Positions 1-7,631 of a stretch of DNA of 64,000 nucleotides are shown here, in pieces; the stretch's first letter is position 1; each line of letters begins with the position of its first letter. This stretch comes from Desulfomonilaceae bacterium (GTDB lineage: Bacteria; Desulfobacterota; Desulfomonilia; Desulfomonilales; Desulfomonilaceae): positions 32,480-96,479 of the forward strand of contig JAVHLK010000007.1 of assembly GCA_031082285.1 (NCBI GenBank). Direction: 5' to 3'. The position numbers and the translations under genes are program-made. The notes under the pieces were generated by a model. The model was not told the origin of the DNA. It worked only from the letters and a program-made list of their open reading frames with translations, and ran no database searches.

Positions 1-2
1 TC

Positions 3-1349
3 AGGATAGAGCCTGCAGGGGAAAACTACTCGATCAACACCGATTCGGTGATGCGACTTGTCGCGCTCAAGAAGACCAACGAAATCTCGATGAAGGAACG
101 GGTTACGGTTCGGCCGGACCTGACCATGGTGGGATTCGAATCCGCGGTCACGATGAACGGCAAGGACCTCAAGATGACCGGCACCGCCAAAGGCGAGGAA
201 TTTGTGGTTACCATCAACGTGGAAGGGGAGGAATTGACTCGCACATATCCGGTGGACGAAAGGCTCTTTCATTCCAGTGCAATCTCCTTGATGCCGGCGC
301 TCAAGGGCATTGAAGAAGGGAAACGCTACGCATTCGAGGTCTTCAATGCCGAGAAACAGGGTTTGGAAAAGGTTGAACTCGAAATCCGGATGGTGAAGGG
401 ATCGCCGGGACCCAGTGGAGCCGTGTGGAGGGTAAAGAATCGGCTGGGAAGATCCCGGATCGATTCATGGCTGAACAGGAAAGGACTTACCGTCCTCGAG
501 AAGGCGTTGGGCGGGTCTCTCATTACCATGCTGGAGAACGAGGATACGGTTGCGGACTTCTTGAAAAAAAAAAGTGACGCGAAGGATCTGATTCTCGACT
601 TCAGCCTCATACCCGTAACGCGCCGGATACCAAATCCTGAACGGGTTCGGTTTCTCAAAGTGAGAATCAGCGGCATCGAAGCGTCCCTCATACCACAGGA
701 TCGCCGCCAGACGGTAACCCTCGTCGAAGACGGGCAACCCGGAGCCGGCTTCACCGTATCCGTACGGTGTGAGGACCTGATGGAATTCGACACCAAGAAA
801 CGCCGTATCGTGAGGGAATCCTCTCATTCGTCATCACCGGTTGGAGCCGGGTCCGGGAGCGACCCGGTTCTGGAAAAGCATCTCGAGTCCACCCTGGCCA
901 TACAGTCGGATCATGAGGAAATCGTCGATCAGGCACGGAAAATCGTCCGCCCCACTGATTCGCCCATGAAAAAAGTCTCTAAACTGGTCGCATGGATGGA
1001 GGAGAATATCGAGACCAAGATGCAGGATTCTTTTACCGCTCTGTCGGTTTTGCGAAGCAGGGAAGGAGAATGCCAATCACACGCCGGACTCTACGCTGCG
1101 CTGGCGAGATCGCAAAGGATTCCCACCAGAGTGGTAACCGGCCTTGTCTACACCGAAAAGGTGGGTTTTCTGTACCATGCGTGGGCCGAGTCGTACATCG
1201 ACGGATGGATCGCGGTGGACCCAACGCTGAACCAGGTTCCCGCGGACGCGACCCACATAAAGATCGCGGTGGACGAAACGGGTGACGAGGCACACACTCT
1301 TCTGGAGATGGTGGGTAAAGTAAAAATGGAAGTCATTGAGTTTAAGTGA
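3..1349 (+). CDS. Transglutaminase-like domain protein, 5' end cut by window edge
   Basis: The reading frame is open from base 3, so the true start lies outside the window. The visible protein has a long N-terminal region without a recognisable fold and a C-terminal transglutaminase/protease-like domain. The likely catalytic Cys is in GECQSHAGLYAAL, the His in HAWAESYIDGW and the Asp in VDPT, the usual Cys-His-Asp order. In this superfamily the triad supports thiol protease or amide-exchange chemistry; the substrate here is unknown. A second transglutaminase-like protein lies at 7632-10040. Family assignment is firm; function is not. Confidence 0.85.
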   Translation, partial: RIEPAGENYSINTDSVMRLVALKKTNEISMKERVTVRPDLTMVGFESAVTMNGKDLKMTGTAKGEEFVVTINVEGEELTRTYPVDERLFHSSAISLMPALKGIEEGKRYAFEVFNAEKQGLEKVELEIRMVKGSPGPSGAVWRVKNRLGRSRIDSWLNRKGLTVLEKALGGSLITMLENEDTVADFLKKKSDAKDLILDFSLIPVTRRIPNPERVRFLKVRISGIEASLIPQDRRQTVTLVEDGQPGAGFTVSVRCEDLMEFDTKKRRIVRESSHSSSPVGAGSGSDPVLEKHLESTLAIQSDHEEIVDQARKIVRPTDSPMKKVSKLVAWMEENIETKMQDSFTALSVLRSREGECQSHAGLYAALARSQRIPTRVVTGLVYTEKVGFLYHAWAESYIDGWIAVDPTLNQVPADATHIKIAVDETGDEAHTLLEMVGKVKMEVIEFK

Positions 1350-1470
1350 TCCGCCGAAAGGGGATTCGGTCGTAGTGCCCGATCCCCTGCTTGTAACAAG
1401 TGGAACTCCCGGATATAATCACTTTTCGAGGCTCGGGGCTCATTGGACCTTTCAAGGAGGAAATGAACCA

Positions 1471-1698
1471 ATGGATATCTGCAAGATCACGTACTGCGGG
1501 ATGTGAAATTATAAACCAAAAGCAGCCGGTCTGGCTGATGAACTAAATGAGCGATTGGGGATTCACTCGGAACTGATCAGGTCGGGCGGAGGCGTCTTTG
1601 AAGTGGAATACGGCGGAAAGCTGGTGTTTTCCAAGAAAGAACAGGGTCGCTTTCCGGAACCGGGAGAAGTAGTCAAACTGATCGGAAAACTCGACTGA
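1471..1698 (+). CDS. SelW/Rdx-family selenoprotein (in-frame UGA = Sec)
   Basis: Reading through the UGA at 1504-1506 gives a 75-residue protein with a CGMU redox motif near the N-terminus (Sec is residue 12) and the Rdx/SelW/SelT/SelH pattern further on: a GGGVFEVEYGGKLVFSKK block and a GRFPEPGEVVKLI tail. Without read-through the gene would be an 11-residue peptide, and the conserved region downstream of UGA would have no start. A strong AAGGAGG lies at 1454-1460, ten bases before the ATG. The family has a thioredoxin-like fold and is thought to act in thiol redox reactions. It follows the transglutaminase-like gene and precedes an EI24 membrane protein. Conventional gene callers will miss or truncate it. 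Confidence 0.92.
1504..1537 (+). promoter_or_regulatory. UGA codon plus bacterial SECIS-like hairpin
   Basis: Downstream of UGA (1504-1506) the bases 1523-1527 CAGCC pair with 1533-1537 GGCTG and present the loop GGTCT (1528-1532). The apical GGUCU is the same loop as in the Escherichia coli fdhF SECIS, and it sits 21 bases after the UGA, inside the range for SelB-dependent recoding. SelB binding is inferred. Confidence 0.8.
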
Positions 1699-1757
1699 TC
1701 CTTGATCGAGGGAACCGAACGGTTCGTGTGATAGAGGGCTCCGGCGGTCGGAGCAGA

Positions 1758-2570
1758 ATGGGATTGACTATGGAGGACGAGGTTCCAAGGGCCCGGGCAC
1801 CGATCATGGCGAGGCTGCTCCCGTCGCCGCTCTACACTATCAGAGGGGCACTGTTCATCTGGAATCACACGGTGCTGTGGAAGTATGCGGCCGCACCGCT
1901 GCTCGTCGGCACCGTCATTCTCGGAATTGCCTACATTCTGATATATTATTCCGTGACCGGTCTGGTCGGTTCGTATGCCGACGGAGCGTGGTACCTCAAG
2001 GTCCTTTACTACATCGTTTCGGTTATCGTGACGGTGCTGTTGCTGGTGATCGTGTTTTTTGTCTTCGCACGTGTCGCGTCAGCCATAGCCGCGCCCTTTA
2101 ACGAGCTCATCTCCGAAAAAACCGAGGAATTGGTTACGGGAACCTTCGATGAGACTCCGTTTTCATTCTTTGGGCTCATCAAGGATTCCGGACGATCCGT
2201 CGTTCATTCATTCAAAATATTGGGTATTTACGTGGCCCTTCTGGGAGGGGGACTTCCCATGATCCTTGTCCCGGGGGTGGGTGGTTTGCTCTATGCCGTC
2301 TTTGGAGCTTTGCTCTCGTCGTACATGTTCGCCTACGAGTACCTCGGATATCCCATGGACAGGAGGCGGCTTTCGTTCTCGGAAAAGAGACGTTTTTTGA
2401 GACGGCACTTCAGCAAGGCAATGGGGTTTGGATTGGGAAATCTGGCCGTGGCTTCGATCCCCGGGATCAATCTGCTGTTTATACCGGCCGCAGTAGTCGG
2501 CGGAACTCTTCTGTTTCTCGATGTCGGCTCGGCCGGCGCACGATCGGAACGATTACGAAAGGGTCTTTGA
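1758..2570 (+). CDS. EI24/CysZ-like integral membrane protein
   Basis: A hydrophobic protein of about 270 residues with four or more membrane segments and the EI24-domain pattern, including the VASAIAAPFNELISEKTE block after the second transmembrane pair and a YEYLGYPMDRRRLSF motif. CysZ of this family carries sulfate in enterobacteria, but many EI24 proteins have no proven substrate. The frame could begin earlier at GTG 1728 or later at ATG 1770; ATG 1758 has a GGAG upstream. The end overlaps or abuts the next gene, so the two are probably cotranscribed. Confidence 0.8.
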   Translation: MGLTMEDEVPRARAPIMARLLPSPLYTIRGALFIWNHTVLWKYAAAPLLVGTVILGIAYILIYYSVTGLVGSYADGAWYLKVLYYIVSVIVTVLLLVIVFFVFARVASAIAAPFNELISEKTEELVTGTFDETPFSFFGLIKDSGRSVVHSFKILGIYVALLGGGLPMILVPGVGGLLYAVFGALLSSYMFAYEYLGYPMDRRRLSFSEKRRFLRRHFSKAMGFGLGNLAVASIPGINLLFIPAAVVGGTLLFLDVGSAGARSERLRKGL

Positions 2571-2575
2571 CGAAT

Positions 2576-3067
2576 ATGGTGATACGGTGCTCGCATTGCA
2601 AGAGTATGATGAGGCTGGACGAAGCGGGGATTCCCGCGGGCGGCGGGGTCAAGGTACGCTGTCCCAAATGCAGGGAGTTGGACTACGTGGAGGATCCTTC
2701 CTTGTCCAAGAACCGCGCAAAGACGTCGCCCACGGCAAGCAAGGTCGGCCTTCAAACCTCCAAGAACCGAGAGCCTTCGTCCCGCCCGGCTCCCGGCACG
2801 GATGCTTCCCGGGAATCCGAACCGTCGATTCCGGAAGACGCGTTTCAGGGGTTTCGTTTTCCCGCGGAACGGGAACAGAATTCATTCTCGGCAAGCCCAA
2901 GGAGCACGTGGGCGAGGGTCGTCATTTGGGTTGGCGTGTCATTGGCCGTGGTGGCCTTCTTCGCGCTTCTAGTGAACGTGATCCTTTCAGGACCGGCCGG
3001 AACCCGACCCTTTGTAGGAGGCGGGAATCAGTCCGGATCAGTCGACCGTCCGAACCCGGAACATTAG
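2576..3067 (+). CDS. Zinc-ribbon protein with one membrane anchor
   Basis: The N-terminus carries two CxxC pairs (CSHC and CPKC about 26 residues apart) in the MJ0042-type zinc-ribbon arrangement found at the start of many deltaproteobacterial membrane proteins. It is followed by a polar, proline- and serine-rich linker and one hydrophobic segment near the C-terminus (VVIWVGVSLAVVAFFALLV). ATG 2576 is chosen; a TTG at 2567 would overlap the upstream gene by four bases. It lies between the EI24 gene and dgt. Function unknown. Confidence 0.75.
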   Translation: MVIRCSHCKSMMRLDEAGIPAGGGVKVRCPKCRELDYVEDPSLSKNRAKTSPTASKVGLQTSKNREPSSRPAPGTDASRESEPSIPEDAFQGFRFPAEREQNSFSASPRSTWARVVIWVGVSLAVVAFFALLVNVILSGPAGTRPFVGGGNQSGSVDRPNPEH

Positions 3068-3107
3068 CCGGCGTTCGGGGGACCTTCTTTTTATGAGGAT
3101 GTGAACC

Positions 3108-4274
3108 GTGATCATAGATCGTGCAGCTCAGCAACAGAGAGAAAGAACGTTCCTGTCGCCATACGCATCGCTGTCGGAAAACACTCGAGGCCGCGTGTAC
3201 GACGAGGAGGAGTGTCCCTATCGAACCGCGTTTCAGCGTGACCGGGACAGAATTATTCACTCTAAAGCGTTCCGGAGGCTTGAGTACAAGACACAGGTCT
3301 TCGCGTACTACGAGGGTGATCACTATAGAACGCGGTTGACCCACACCTTGGAAGTTGCCCAGATCGCTCGCAGCGTCGCCCAGTACTTGGGAGCAAACGA
3401 GGACCTGACTCAAGCGGTGGCGCTGGCACACGACTTGGGACACACCCCGTTCGGGCATGCAGGAGAACACGCACTGCATGACCTTATGCAGGCAAATGGG
3501 GGATTTGAACACAACACCCAATCGTTGCGGGTAGTCGACCGTCTGGAAGAGCGGTACCCTGATTTTCCGGGCCTGAATCTCACGTACGAGACTCGCTCAG
3601 GGATTATTCGGCACGCCACCGTGTATGACAAGGCGCCACAAGACGTGCTCGACACGTTTCTCACCGAGGCTCAGCCGTCACTAGAGGCTCAGATCGTCAA
3701 CCTGGCCGACGAAATCGCATACAACTGCCACGATATAGAGGATGGATTGCGTTCCGGTTTCTTTGACGAGAACGATCTGTCGGACCTGGACATTTGGCGT
3801 GAGGTGACGCGCAGGATCCGGGAACGCCGGCCCGGCCTCGATCGAGACACGTTTCGGTATCAGGCGATCCGATCCCTAATCGACACCTTGATCAGAAACC
3901 TCGTCATCGCCACGGAAGATAGACTGCAGCGAGGCGGATTTGAGAGCTCCGAGCATATCGTGAATGCCGATACCCTTGTGGCCACGGCTTCACCCGAAAT
4001 GCAGAAATGGAAGGAAGACCTCAATCACTTCCTTCACTCGAGATTCTACACCCACCACAAGATCATGAGGATGCAGTACAAAGCGTATCGGCTCCTCAAG
4101 GATCTCTTTGACGAGTACATCAAGAGACCGTCCCAGCTTCCACCCAGTGTGCAGAAGAGGATCAACAACGGAAAGGACGTTCCCGATCGGGTCATTTGCG
4201 ATTACATAGCAGGCATGACCGATCGTTTCGCCCTGGACGAACACAGGAAGGTATTTCTCCCGTACGAGTACTGA
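3108..4274 (+). CDS. dgt: Deoxyguanosinetriphosphate triphosphohydrolase-like protein (HD domain)
   Basis: 388 residues, the usual length of the Dgt-like group. The HD metal-site residues are visible in order: RLTHTLEVAQIAR, then ALAHDLGHTPFGHAGE, then NLADEIAYNCHDIEDG. The N-terminal YRTAFQRDRDRIIHSKAFRRLEYKTQV block is the classic dGTPase signature. The enzyme hydrolyses dNTPs to deoxynucleosides and triphosphate in the cytoplasm; exact substrate and allostery vary in the family. The start is GTG 3108 after a GAGG. It converges with mobA on the other strand. Confidence 0.93.
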   Translation: MIIDRAAQQQRERTFLSPYASLSENTRGRVYDEEECPYRTAFQRDRDRIIHSKAFRRLEYKTQVFAYYEGDHYRTRLTHTLEVAQIARSVAQYLGANEDLTQAVALAHDLGHTPFGHAGEHALHDLMQANGGFEHNTQSLRVVDRLEERYPDFPGLNLTYETRSGIIRHATVYDKAPQDVLDTFLTEAQPSLEAQIVNLADEIAYNCHDIEDGLRSGFFDENDLSDLDIWREVTRRIRERRPGLDRDTFRYQAIRSLIDTLIRNLVIATEDRLQRGGFESSEHIVNADTLVATASPEMQKWKEDLNHFLHSRFYTHHKIMRMQYKAYRLLKDLFDEYIKRPSQLPPSVQKRINNGKDVPDRVICDYIAGMTDRFALDEHRKVFLPYEY

Positions 4275-4341
4275 ACACGGGATTTCTCAATTGCGGTTAC
4301 ATGCCTACGGCACAAGTGCGGCATTTGTATAGGTTTGAGTC

Positions 4342-4971
4342 CTATACCATTTCCCGGGCTCGCTCGAGGTCCCGCGGCGTATTGATGTTCATGACGAAGC
4401 GACAATCGGGATCGTAGGGATAGAGGTCGGTCTCCGGGATTTCCTGCACGTCGACCAGGTGAAAGAAATCCAGGATTCTCAGGTCGCGACAGTTCATGTG
4501 GTCCTCAATGGGAACAAGACACCTTCGGGAGTAGATCGCATGCATGGGCTGCAACTTGCTCTTCACTCGTGGAATCAAAATGTCGTGGTACTCGGTCTGC
4601 GCCAGCTTGATCATGTAGGAGACGACGGCCTTGTTCAGGAACGGCATGTCGCACCCGACCAATAGTGCTCGATCCGACGAACACTTGTTGAGCCCGGTGT
4701 ATAGGCCCCCCAGCGCGCCCCTTCCGGGAATGAGGTCTCGAAACATCGGCAGACCGAGAAATTCATACTCTTGCGGTGAGTTCGTAATGAGAAGCACTTC
4801 CGGCAGGATCTCCCTCAGAACGATTGCCGCTCGTTCCACAATCGGCCTTCCCCCGACTTGAAGCAATGCCTTGTTTATTCCCCCCATTCGCCGCGACCCG
4901 CCTCCGGCCAGGATGATCCCCGAGATTGTCATCGGCTCCGCATCCGTGCCGGTTTCGAGTGTGTGAGTCAT
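4342..4971 (-). CDS. mobA: Molybdenum cofactor guanylyltransferase MobA
   Basis: The protein begins with the nucleotidyltransferase signature LAGGGSRRMGGINKALL (residues 20-36) and has the VGCDMPFL metal-binding block at about residue 105. Both are typical of MobA, which attaches GMP to molybdopterin to make MGD for enzymes such as formate dehydrogenases. The length of 209 residues fits. ATG 4971 has AAGG upstream; an internal ATG at 4932 is also possible. FdhD and a ModE-like protein elsewhere in the window fit a molybdoenzyme-using anaerobe. Confidence 0.9.
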   Translation of the reverse strand: MTHTLETGTDAEPMTISGIILAGGGSRRMGGINKALLQVGGRPIVERAAIVLREILPEVLLITNSPQEYEFLGLPMFRDLIPGRGALGGLYTGLNKCSSDRALLVGCDMPFLNKAVVSYMIKLAQTEYHDILIPRVKSKLQPMHAIYSRRCLVPIEDHMNCRDLRILDFFHLVDVQEIPETDLYPYDPDCRFVMNINTPRDLERAREMV

Positions 4972-5111
4972 ATCGCCTTACGATTCAGTACGAAAGATCC
5001 GCCGATCGACCGCCGCGCATCGGCTGTGGGGGCCGACATGACCCGAACACGGCGTACGTGAGCAGTGTTCTTCCCTCCACAAAGCGGGGATCGGTGGGCT
5101 CATACGGAAGG

Positions 5112-5163
5112 CCCCTCTGTCCCTTCTGCAGAGGGGGAACGAGAGGACATCGCCCCATGGGGC
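5112..5163. repeat. Inverted repeats in intergenic gap
   Basis: CCCCTCTG (5112-5119) pairs with CAGAGGGG (5129-5136), and a perfect 12-base palindrome GCCCCATGGGGC lies at 5152-5163. They sit in the 270-base space between two minus-strand genes, mobA and 5245-6021. No T-tract follows, so this looks like a dispersed repeat rather than a simple terminator. Confidence 0.5.
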
Positions 5164-5244
5164 AATCGGCCTGCAAAACCGCATTCAACAACGCGGCCGC
5201 GCGAGCTATGGGTTCCATTCGTACGGGTGTGTTACGAGTCCGGT

Positions 5245-6021
5245 TTATTGCTTTTCTTCAGAGGCCTGGTCTTGGTCGGACCGCTCCAACCTTTGTTCCG
5301 CAGCTTTTTCGGCAGCCGGTCTCACCTGCCTTGCCAAAGTCAGGGCCTTCCTCTGCAGGCGATTGTAGTTCTTTGTCAGTTCGGTGAGCTGTTTCTCATA
5401 GATGCCCAGGGTCCTTTGATAATCCGTATAAAGGTCCGTGCAGGCACGTTCTCTCTGGAATCGGCTCAGTGCATTGAGCACCAAAGATCTCAGCAAGAGA
5501 AGCTTCCTGTAAATGGTCAATTGCCGCAGGACGTTGTCGTCAATAGCTTCCAAGGACGAAAACTTGCTTCTGTCGCAAAGGTTCATGAGACGGAGCGCCA
5601 GCAAGTCGTATTTCTCGAGTGTCCGCTTGATGCTCCATATCTTCTCGTTAATGTCGACCAGTAACGAGCTGAATCGCTTGTATTCCTCCATCTCGGTTAC
5701 CGGGCGCTCAAAGACCTTGAATTCTATACGGTCCACCCACTCGGACTCGTCGAAACCGATATACCCGCCGGTCTTGACCCGGTACAGCGACCTGGGATTG
5801 AGGTCTCTGTCCCTGACAAGCTCGTCGATGGTCATGCTCCGTCTTTCGGGAGTCTTCAAGGTGACGACGAAGACTCCGTCCCTAATGGCTTCCCTGTCTT
5901 CTTCAAGGATGGGTAAGGCTTCCTGCTCTTGAGGCGGTTGCTGTGCTCCAACACTGCCGAATATGCACATGCAGAGCACAAAGCTCATGGTAGCCGCGAA
6001 CAGGGCGGTTTTCGATTTCAT
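5245..6021 (-). CDS. Secreted coiled-coil protein of unknown function
   Basis: Starting at ATG 6021, preceded by GGAGGAG, the protein opens with a clear signal peptide ending near FGSVGA-QQ. The rest is charged and largely helical, with heptad-like stretches through the C-terminal half (ILxxL, LTELTKNYNRLQRKALTLARQV). The tail is polar and rich in Glu, Gln and Lys. No known domain is recognised. It is probably periplasmic or envelope-associated, and it has its own near-perfect promoter. Confidence 0.75.
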   Translation of the reverse strand: MKSKTALFAATMSFVLCMCIFGSVGAQQPPQEQEALPILEEDREAIRDGVFVVTLKTPERRSMTIDELVRDRDLNPRSLYRVKTGGYIGFDESEWVDRIEFKVFERPVTEMEEYKRFSSLLVDINEKIWSIKRTLEKYDLLALRLMNLCDRSKFSSLEAIDDNVLRQLTIYRKLLLLRSLVLNALSRFQRERACTDLYTDYQRTLGIYEKQLTELTKNYNRLQRKALTLARQVRPAAEKAAEQRLERSDQDQASEEKQ

Positions 6022-6099
6022 GGCGTTTTCTCCTCCCGGGTCACAGCCGCGGGACCGCACTTCACTGGTTCAGTTTGATTATAGCCCGGATTATCCGTC

Positions 6100-6128
6100 A
6101 TTATAGCTAACTATCCGTACTTTGTCAA
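6100..6128 (-). promoter_or_regulatory. Consensus sigma70-type promoter for 5245-6021
   Basis: On the minus strand TTGACA (6123-6128) and TATAAT (6100-6105) are separated by exactly 17 bases, a full-consensus promoter. It would start transcription about 70 bases upstream of ATG 6021. The rest of the gap 6022-6339 shows nothing else recognisable. Confidence 0.8.
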
Positions 6129-6339
6129 GTTTTTTGTAAATATTCAGCGGGAGCCCAATCATCGCGGTCTTGGCGAACACTCCAGGACGTGAAAGCCGGA
6201 GGGGCGGCAGCGCCTTTGCCTATGCGGCCTTCCGTACGCGGATGAGCGCGGCAGGCTTCTCATCCATGTGTCCTCTTCCCACTGAACGATTTCGGTTTCC
6301 TCGAGACACGAGAAGAGCCGTCCGGTTCGGAGAACGCTC

Positions 6340-7392
6340 TTAACGAGATTGGCTAAGAACGTCCCACGGCACGCGAATGGAGTCTCCACGTTCTCTCAGT
6401 AGTCTCCACGCGCCGGCATTACCGTTGATGTCGGCCAACGCTGCGGCGGAGTATCCCAATTCGGATGAGGAATCGATTTTGGCTCCTTTGGCCAGAAGCA
6501 TACTCACGACCTCGGCGTGCCCGGAATAACTTGCGGCGAGTAGGGCGTTCCACTTGTCCATTCTCTCCACGTTGACTCGTGCTCCCGCGTTCAGGAGGAG
6601 CCTGACGGTTTCGGGGTCGCCGGCAGAACAGGCCGACATGAGGGCCGTCTCCCCATACGGGATCGCGGACCCAAGTTGGGAGAGGACAAAGGGGAAGCCT
6701 TTTCGTCGTAGATTGACGCGTGCTCCGTGATCCAGCAGCGCCTTCACTACTGCGGACCGACCACGAGAAGCCGCTTCCATGAGGGCGGTCCAATTCTGAA
6801 CCGTGGCCGAGTCGGGGTCGGCTCCTTTATCCAACAGGTCCCGGACAACGCCCACGTTTCCACTGCCCGCCGCAGCCAGTAAGGCGTATCCGAGCGGCCT
6901 CAGATCGTAATGATTCTCGGCCAGAGGCGGATAACCGGCCCAGTACCCCTGCCTTCTGAGGCTAAGTCTGACCTTTACGGCCTGGTTGTAGTCGAACAGC
7001 GCGGGAAACGTTTCATTACTCGAACCCGCGTGTGAATCCGGGGGAAGGTCGATGGAAGCAAGCGGAAACGTTTGGTGGATCGCGTTGATTCCCGGACGCA
7101 GCTTTTCCAACGAGAAGCGACTCGACGGAGCCATGGTCCACTGTCCCAGTGGTGCCAGAGAGCATTCTCCGACAAGTCTTATGGGAGTCGTGGTGCGTGC
7201 GTCGACAACGATCCAGGCGGACCACATGAGTGTGTATCTGCCCTTGACGTAATCGTCCGGCTGGAGGTACAGGGCCTCCTCGGAGAGGCCGATTCTGAAG
7301 GGATCGACTCCCCCGACGACTTGTGCCCATGCAAAACCACCGAATAGGACAGAAAGGACGAGAACACCAACCAACGGCGCACGTTTTCTCAT
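6340..7392 (-). CDS. Secreted ankyrin-repeat protein
   Basis: A signal peptide (MRKRAPLVGVLVLSVLFGGFAWA) is followed by an N-terminal domain of about 150 residues that I do not recognise, then by four or more ankyrin repeats. Repeat cores such as NWTALMEAASRGRSAVVKALLDHGA, GETALMSACSAGDPETVRLLLNAGA and KWNALLAASYSGHAEVVSMLLAKGA are visible. Ankyrin stacks bind proteins; the partner is unknown. The second of two consecutive ATGs is better spaced from GGGAGG. It has its own promoter and appears monocistronic. Confidence 0.85.
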   Translation of the reverse strand: MRKRAPLVGVLVLSVLFGGFAWAQVVGGVDPFRIGLSEEALYLQPDDYVKGRYTLMWSAWIVVDARTTTPIRLVGECSLAPLGQWTMAPSSRFSLEKLRPGINAIHQTFPLASIDLPPDSHAGSSNETFPALFDYNQAVKVRLSLRRQGYWAGYPPLAENHYDLRPLGYALLAAAGSGNVGVVRDLLDKGADPDSATVQNWTALMEAASRGRSAVVKALLDHGARVNLRRKGFPFVLSQLGSAIPYGETALMSACSAGDPETVRLLLNAGARVNVERMDKWNALLAASYSGHAEVVSMLLAKGAKIDSSSELGYSAAALADINGNAGAWRLLRERGDSIRVPWDVLSQSR

Positions 7393-7435
7393 CATATACC
7401 TCCCGAACCTTCAATGACACGGAAAATGCATCGTC

Positions 7436-7464
7436 ATACTACATGATACTACACTAAATTTCAA
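7436..7464 (-). promoter_or_regulatory. Sigma70-like promoter for the ankyrin gene
   Basis: Minus strand TTGAAA (7459-7464), 17-base spacer, TAGTAT (7436-7441), about 45 bases before the start codon. Confidence 0.6.
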
Positions 7465-7558
7465 GAGGTTATGCGTTTGTACTTCAGATTTTTGAGCAAA
7501 CGGATCACGCCAGGCTCCAAATCAACGGCTTTCAGCGTGAAAAACGCGCATTCGGCAC

Positions 7559-7589
7559 AAAAAAAGAGAGGCGACCCAATCGTCGCCTC
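7559..7589 (-). terminator. Rho-independent terminator of the TPR/transglutaminase gene
   Basis: An 8-bp stem (7568-7575 with 7582-7589), loop of six, followed on the minus strand by seven T (7559-7565). It lies about 40 bases after the stop codon of the gene ending at 7632. Confidence 0.85.
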
Positions 7590-7631
7590 CGGTACCAACA
7601 ACACGGATTCTCTGCCGCTCTCGGAATCCTG

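Noticed and set aside
465..827. Long minus-strand frames inside the transglutaminase-like gene
   Set aside because: They are antisense shadows with no ribosome site or family resemblance.
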